The notes beneath the pieces are model-generated. The model saw only the letters and a list, made by a program, of their open reading frames with translations, ran no database searches and was not told where the DNA came from. A stretch of DNA of 36,569 nt from Campylobacterales bacterium (GTDB lineage Bacteria; Campylobacterota; Campylobacteria; Campylobacterales; Nitratiruptoraceae), in NCBI GenBank assembly GCA_027082175.1, contig JALWIX010000075.1:1-36569 (forward strand), written 5' to 3'. Positions 32,597-36,569 of the stretch are shown in pieces (within the stretch, counting starts at the first letter, position 1; each line of letters opens with the position of its first letter). The translations under genes and the position numbers were made by a program.

Positions 32597-34205
32597 TACT
32601 GTAGGGATTGTGAATGAGAAAAAAATAATAATCGGATGGGTACAAGATGAAAATGTTGATATAAAGGCTTATTATAATGATGGTAAAGTTTTAGAAGATA
32701 CAAAAGTATTGAAGTTTATTAGAAAAGATGTCAATGAACAGCTTAAATTGGATAAAAACTCAAGAACCGGTTTTATAGTTATAACAAATTTAGATTGCAA
32801 TTTTTTAAAGTTCAATAATATAAAAGTAGAAGCTAATCAAGAACATGATAGTTTTCAACAAGTATTAAATGAGTATTTGAATTATCCTATTGAAGAAGTA
32901 AAAGTATTTGTCAAAAAATTAATAAAAAACGATATACAAGCGTTTATAGATTATTTTTTTGAGATAGGAAACAACAGATATTTTTTTAGTGGCTGGCGAT
33001 ATTCAAAAGATGGCGAAAGTGTTAAAGTAGTAGTAAAAGATGGAAATTTTCAATATTTTGATTGTTCTCGAGACGATTTAAAAAATCTAGAAAATATAGG
33101 TGAGTGTTATAAAAACGCTGGTTTTTATGGAGTTGTTGAGCTTAACAAAATTTTCAATGATAAAATAGAGTTTATATTTGAAAGCAACACAGAAATATTG
33201 AGAGTAAAAAAAGATATAGATAAAAAAAATATTCCTCCAAAAGAAAAATCCCAAATTATGCTAAATTGTATTGATATAAATAAAAAAGAGTTCAAAGAGA
33301 TTTTTGATAAAGTTTATGGTAAAGCGTTACAGGATATGTGGAGTGAGTATTTTAACAATTTAGATTTACAAATAGAGGTTAAAAGTTATGGTGAAATACC
33401 TAAAAATCCACAATTATCCATAATAGTGCCTTTATATGGAAGAGTAGATTTTGTTGAGTTTCAAAATGCTGTTTTTTCAACGGACAAAGACTTTCTTGAA
33501 AATGTTGAACTTATTTATGTACTGGACGATCCAGAAAGATTTTATCCAACAATTGATGAGTATTTAAAAAGTCGATATGATATTTATAATGTTCCTATGA
33601 AACTTATTAAATATAACTACAATTTAGGTTATGCTAGGGCAAACAATATTGGGGTAAAATATGCTACTGCCGATAAAATACTACTATTGAACTCAGATGT
33701 TTTTCCGAAACAAAAAGGATGGGTTAGTGAAATAATCAGAAAATATGAAAATTTAGAAAAGCCTGGTGTTTTGGGATTTAAACTACTTTATGAAGATGAA
33801 ACTATACAACATATTGGTATGGAGTTTAAAAAATCAGAATATCTAAGCAATATGTTTATCAATTATCATCCTCACAAAGGTCTTCCAGATATTGACAAAA
33901 GTGAAAAGATTGAAGAAAAAGAGGCTGTAACTGGTGCATGTATGTTATTGGAAAAGAAAAATTATGTGAAGATAGGTGGTTTTAGTGAAAATTATATTAT
34001 AGGTGATTTCGAAGATAGCGACTTGTGTCTTAAACTTAGAGAAAAAGGATTAAAGATATATTACTCTTCAAAACCAGAATTTTACCATCTAGAAAGACAA
34101 TCACAAGATTTATTTGATGATAAAAACTGGAAGTTTAAAATAACTATTTATAACTGCTGGCAACAAATGAATAAATGGTCAAAATTAATTGAAGGTGAAA
34201 GATGA
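32580..34205 (+). CDS. GT2 glycosyltransferase with two N-terminal GWA-like modules
   Basis: The protein has 541 residues, with a strong AAAAGGAG ribosome site and a start that overlaps the previous gene by 17 bases. Residues about 5-95 (GIVNEKKIIIGW, FIRKDV, RTGFIV) and about 125-205 (FFSGWRYSKDG, SRDDL, AGFYGVV) are two diverged copies of the module seen in the two preceding genes. The GT2 domain starts near residue 277 (LSIIVPLYGRVDF) with LLLNSDV as DxD equivalent, a VTGACMLLEK segment and FEDSDLCLKLREKG. It resembles the second domains of the double GT2 proteins upstream. Its role would be capsule chain assembly. Confidence 0.82.
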   Translation: MNFAIDTVGIVNEKKIIIGWVQDENVDIKAYYNDGKVLEDTKVLKFIRKDVNEQLKLDKNSRTGFIVITNLDCNFLKFNNIKVEANQEHDSFQQVLNEYLNYPIEEVKVFVKKLIKNDIQAFIDYFFEIGNNRYFFSGWRYSKDGESVKVVVKDGNFQYFDCSRDDLKNLENIGECYKNAGFYGVVELNKIFNDKIEFIFESNTEILRVKKDIDKKNIPPKEKSQIMLNCIDINKKEFKEIFDKVYGKALQDMWSEYFNNLDLQIEVKSYGEIPKNPQLSIIVPLYGRVDFVEFQNAVFSTDKDFLENVELIYVLDDPERFYPTIDEYLKSRYDIYNVPMKLIKYNYNLGYARANNIGVKYATADKILLLNSDVFPKQKGWVSEIIRKYENLEKPGVLGFKLLYEDETIQHIGMEFKKSEYLSNMFINYHPHKGLPDIDKSEKIEEKEAVTGACMLLEKKNYVKIGGFSENYIIGDFEDSDLCLKLREKGLKIYYSSKPEFYHLERQSQDLFDDKNWKFKITIYNCWQQMNKWSKLIEGER

Positions 34206-35449
34206 AAGTTCTAATAATAAGTCACGGACATCCAAAATATAGTAAGGGCGGTGCTGAGATAGCTGCATACAATCTTTATAATGAATTAAACAATCAAGGG
34301 GTTGATACATATTTTTTAGCATCACATAAAATGCCTGAAATAACTCACGGCGGAACACCATTTAATGCTATAAATGAAAAAGAGACTTTATACTATTCAA
34401 CAATGCAGGATTATTTTCTAACTATTTTACAAAATAGAGCAGTATCATGGAATGAATTTTTTGATTTTCTTGATTATATAGATCCTGATATTGTTCATTT
34501 TCATCATTATGTACATATTGGAATAGAACATTTAAAAACTGTTAAAAATTGGGCTAAATTAAAGGATAAAAAAATAAAAGTTTTTTTAACATTGCATGAA
34601 TACATCCCCATTTGTTGGAATAGAGGACAGATGATAAAAACTAATACCGACAAGCTATGTTATGAATCTAACCCAATTGATTGTAATAGATGTTTTCCGG
34701 AGATTCCTCCATCTCAATTTAAACTTAGAGAAATTTTTTATAAGTCCTATTTTGATGAGGTGGATCTTTTTATATCTCCTAGCTATTTTTTAAAAGATAG
34801 ATATATTAAGTGGGGAATTGATGAAAAGAAGATAGTAGTTATTGATAATGGACAACCCAAAAGAGAAAAACTTCCAAAAAGAGAATTAAAAGAGGGTGAA
34901 AAAAGGAGAGTTTTTGCATACTTTGGCCAAATAAATCCTTTCAAGGGTTTAGATATCTTACTTGAAAGTTTGGATTTTATGGATAGAAAAGAGAGAAAAG
35001 AAGTTTTGATCCATATATTTGGAACTGGATTAGAGCATCAAGAAGATAGATTTAAAAATAAAGTAAATCACTATATGGATAAATATAAAGAAAATATTAA
35101 ATATTTTGGTCCTTATGAACCTGAAGAACTTGGTGGTTTGATGAAAAATATAGATTATGTAGTTATGCCTTCGATATGGTGGGAGAACTCTCCTTTAGTT
35201 ATACAAGAGGCTTTAAGCTTTGGAAGACCCCTAATTGTAAGTAATATTGGAGGTATGGCGGAAAAAGTAGAACATATGATAAATGGTATTCATTTTCAAT
35301 ACAAAAATCCGCTAGATTTGGCAAACTGGATGGTTAAGTGTAAAAACCCTGAATTTTATGATAGTTTGTATGAAAATATAGAGCATCCTTTAACTATTGA
35401 ACAGGTAGCTAAAGAGCATATAAATTTATATAAAACTAAAAAACAATAA
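34202..35449 (+). CDS. GT4 glycosyltransferase
   Basis: The protein has 415 residues and a GT-B fold. The N-terminal half has GGAEIAAYNLYNEL near residue 16 and a CYES...CNRCFPE cysteine cluster near residues 150-165. The C-terminal half has FAYFGQINPFKGLDILLESL, HIFGTGLE and the EX7E nucleotide-sugar motif region ENSPLVIQEALSFGRP. This is a retaining cytoplasmic glycosyltransferase for capsule assembly. The cysteine cluster (C-x7-C-x2-C) could bind metal and occurs in some family members. The ATG overlaps the previous stop (ATGA). Confidence 0.9.
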   Translation: MKVLIISHGHPKYSKGGAEIAAYNLYNELNNQGVDTYFLASHKMPEITHGGTPFNAINEKETLYYSTMQDYFLTILQNRAVSWNEFFDFLDYIDPDIVHFHHYVHIGIEHLKTVKNWAKLKDKKIKVFLTLHEYIPICWNRGQMIKTNTDKLCYESNPIDCNRCFPEIPPSQFKLREIFYKSYFDEVDLFISPSYFLKDRYIKWGIDEKKIVVIDNGQPKREKLPKRELKEGEKRRVFAYFGQINPFKGLDILLESLDFMDRKERKEVLIHIFGTGLEHQEDRFKNKVNHYMDKYKENIKYFGPYEPEELGGLMKNIDYVVMPSIWWENSPLVIQEALSFGRPLIVSNIGGMAEKVEHMINGIHFQYKNPLDLANWMVKCKNPEFYDSLYENIEHPLTIEQVAKEHINLYKTKKQ

Positions 35450-35459
35450 AAGGTAGTCT

Positions 35460-36569
35460 ATGGAAATATTGCTTCATATTGGACTTGAAAAAACTGGAAC
35501 TACTTCAATACAAAATTATTTAACTAAATATAGAGAGCAACTTAAAAGAAAAGGTATTTTATATCCATCTTCTTTACATTTACCTAATAATGAGTTTTTA
35601 ACTGTTGCTTTTAGAGATATAGATAAATTAGATGATTTAAGAATCAAACATCAAATAACAGATAGAGATAAAATACTGCATTTCAGAAATAAACTATTTG
35701 AAGACTTTAAACAAGAGATAGAGTCCAACAATCCTGATAAAATTTTAATTTCCAATGAACATTTATCATCTAGATTGGTATCTGAAAAAGAGGTAATGGA
35801 TGTAATAAATTTTCTAAAGCACTTTTCTGAAGATATTAAAATCATAGTTTATTTAAAACGGCAGGATCGTTTTTTAGAAAGCTTATACTCAACATCGATT
35901 ATTTCTGGTAATACTTATGATTTTAAGAAATTTAAAGTACTTTTGATGAAGAGACATGATTTGTATTTTTACACATTTTTAAAAAAGTGGGAAAAGGCGG
36001 TTTCGAAGGAAAACGTTACTGTAAGGATATTTGAAAAAGATAAGTTAAAAAATTTCAACGTAATTTCAGATTATTTAGAAACAATAGGAGTAGATTTTTT
36101 GCCTGAAGAAAATATAAGAGAAAATAGCTCTTTAGGTTTTAAAAAAATAGAGTTTTTAAGACTTTTTAATATGTATCAACCGGTTATAAAAGATAAAAAA
36201 ACAAATCCTTTAAGAGGGAATATCGTTGAGATATTAAAGAAAACTGATTTAGAAGATTTTCCTATAAGACTTAGTTCAGAAGATAGGAAAAAATTAATGA
36301 GTTTTTATGAAGATGAAAATAAGAAAGTTGCACGGGAATATTTTGGAACAGAAAAGCTGTTTGAAGAAGATTATAGTACGGAAAATCTTGAAAAAAAATT
36401 ATCAAATACAGATATTATGAAGATAGTAAATAACATATGGATAAATAAACAAAAGAAAATCAAAGAGATGGAATATAATAATCTTTTAATGAGATTTGAA
36501 CTCGCTTTGCTAAAAAATAACTTGCAATTATGTAAAGATTTATATCCTAGATTAGATTTACATTTTAAA
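35460..36569 (+). CDS. Sulfotransferase-like protein, 3' end cut by the window edge
   Basis: The frame is open from ATG 35460 (AAAGG upstream) to the last base, giving 370 residues without a stop. The N-terminus has a clear 5'-phosphosulfate loop, HIGLEKTGTTSIQNYL (6-21). A 3'-phosphate region follows near residues 135-150 (IKIIVYLKRQDRFLESLYS). This is the bacterial sulfotransferase type found in capsule and lipopolysaccharide loci, which transfers sulfate from PAPS. The downstream part (about 290-370) is not recognised. It begins 10 bases after the GT4 gene in the same operon. Confidence 0.82.
   Translation, partial: MEILLHIGLEKTGTTSIQNYLTKYREQLKRKGILYPSSLHLPNNEFLTVAFRDIDKLDDLRIKHQITDRDKILHFRNKLFEDFKQEIESNNPDKILISNEHLSSRLVSEKEVMDVINFLKHFSEDIKIIVYLKRQDRFLESLYSTSIISGNTYDFKKFKVLLMKRHDLYFYTFLKKWEKAVSKENVTVRIFEKDKLKNFNVISDYLETIGVDFLPEENIRENSSLGFKKIEFLRLFNMYQPVIKDKKTNPLRGNIVEILKKTDLEDFPIRLSSEDRKKLMSFYEDENKKVAREYFGTEKLFEEDYSTENLEKKLSNTDIMKIVNNIWINKQKKIKEMEYNNLLMRFELALLKNNLQLCKDLYPRLDLHFK

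Noticed and set aside
22210-36569. A complete group 2 capsule locus with kpsC, kpsS, kpsF and kpsU.
   Set aside because: None of these genes is present in the window; they may lie beyond the right edge or elsewhere in the genome.

Overview
The window is A+T-rich DNA from a bacterium most likely belonging to the Campylobacterota (epsilonproteobacteria). The evidence is the pair of helical-shape peptidoglycan carboxypeptidases of the Csd4/Pgp1 and Csd6/Pgp2 type, typical of Helicobacter and Campylobacter, together with an epsilonproteobacterial-style DnaE, lysine-rich proteins and simple -10-only promoters. The genus cannot be fixed from the sequence. Genes cover nearly all of it. No rRNA, tRNA, transposase or CRISPR array was seen, and no stretch over 300 bases lacks a gene.

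Bases 1-6457 are mostly housekeeping and small genes: a shikimate kinase cut by the left edge (minus strand), the replicative polymerase dnaE, a minus-strand DUF234/PD-(D/E)XK-like gene whose natural start appears to be a non-canonical AUA, a secreted SYLF-domain protein, a small zinc-ribbon protein and a cupin. dnaE is flanked on both sides by copies of an ATTGGTRTATTGG repeat.

Bases 6734-19783 look like an exopolysaccharide system that matches none of the standard operons (bcs, pel, pga, alg) as a whole. A response regulator and an OmpA-like protein precede a terminator. A tightly packed run of seven genes follows: a histidine kinase fused to periplasmic FecR-like and TPR regions; a degenerate NTPase/receiver/GGDEF protein that keeps an RxxD c-di-GMP I-site (BcsE/PelD-like in concept); a large TPR plus outer-membrane beta-barrel protein; a processive GT2 synthase; a 60-residue membrane protein; a membrane-anchored NodB-type deacetylase; and a secreted glycoside-hydrolase-like protein. 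The likely working order is sensing and c-di-GMP control, polymerisation at the inner membrane, deacetylation and trimming in the periplasm, and export through the TPR porin.

Bases 19786-22040 (minus strand) hold csd4/pgp1 and csd6/pgp2 in one two-gene unit, converging on the exopolysaccharide genes. The two enzymes act in sequence on peptidoglycan side chains. The NTF2-like C-terminal domain of the Csd6-type protein also appears inside the exopolysaccharide porin.

Bases 22210-36569 are an ABC-transporter-dependent capsule locus: kpsM, kpsT, kpsE and kpsD, followed by two paralogous double-GT2 glycosyltransferases, three sulfotransferase-like genes (one apparently lacking its P-loop, one cut by the right edge), a GT2 fused to two accessory modules, and a GT4. 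A roughly 90-residue beta-rich module (called here the GWA module) recurs five times across three consecutive genes. The predicted product is a sulfated capsular polysaccharide. From about 28400 onward the DNA is visibly richer in A+T than the kps genes, which would fit horizontal acquisition.
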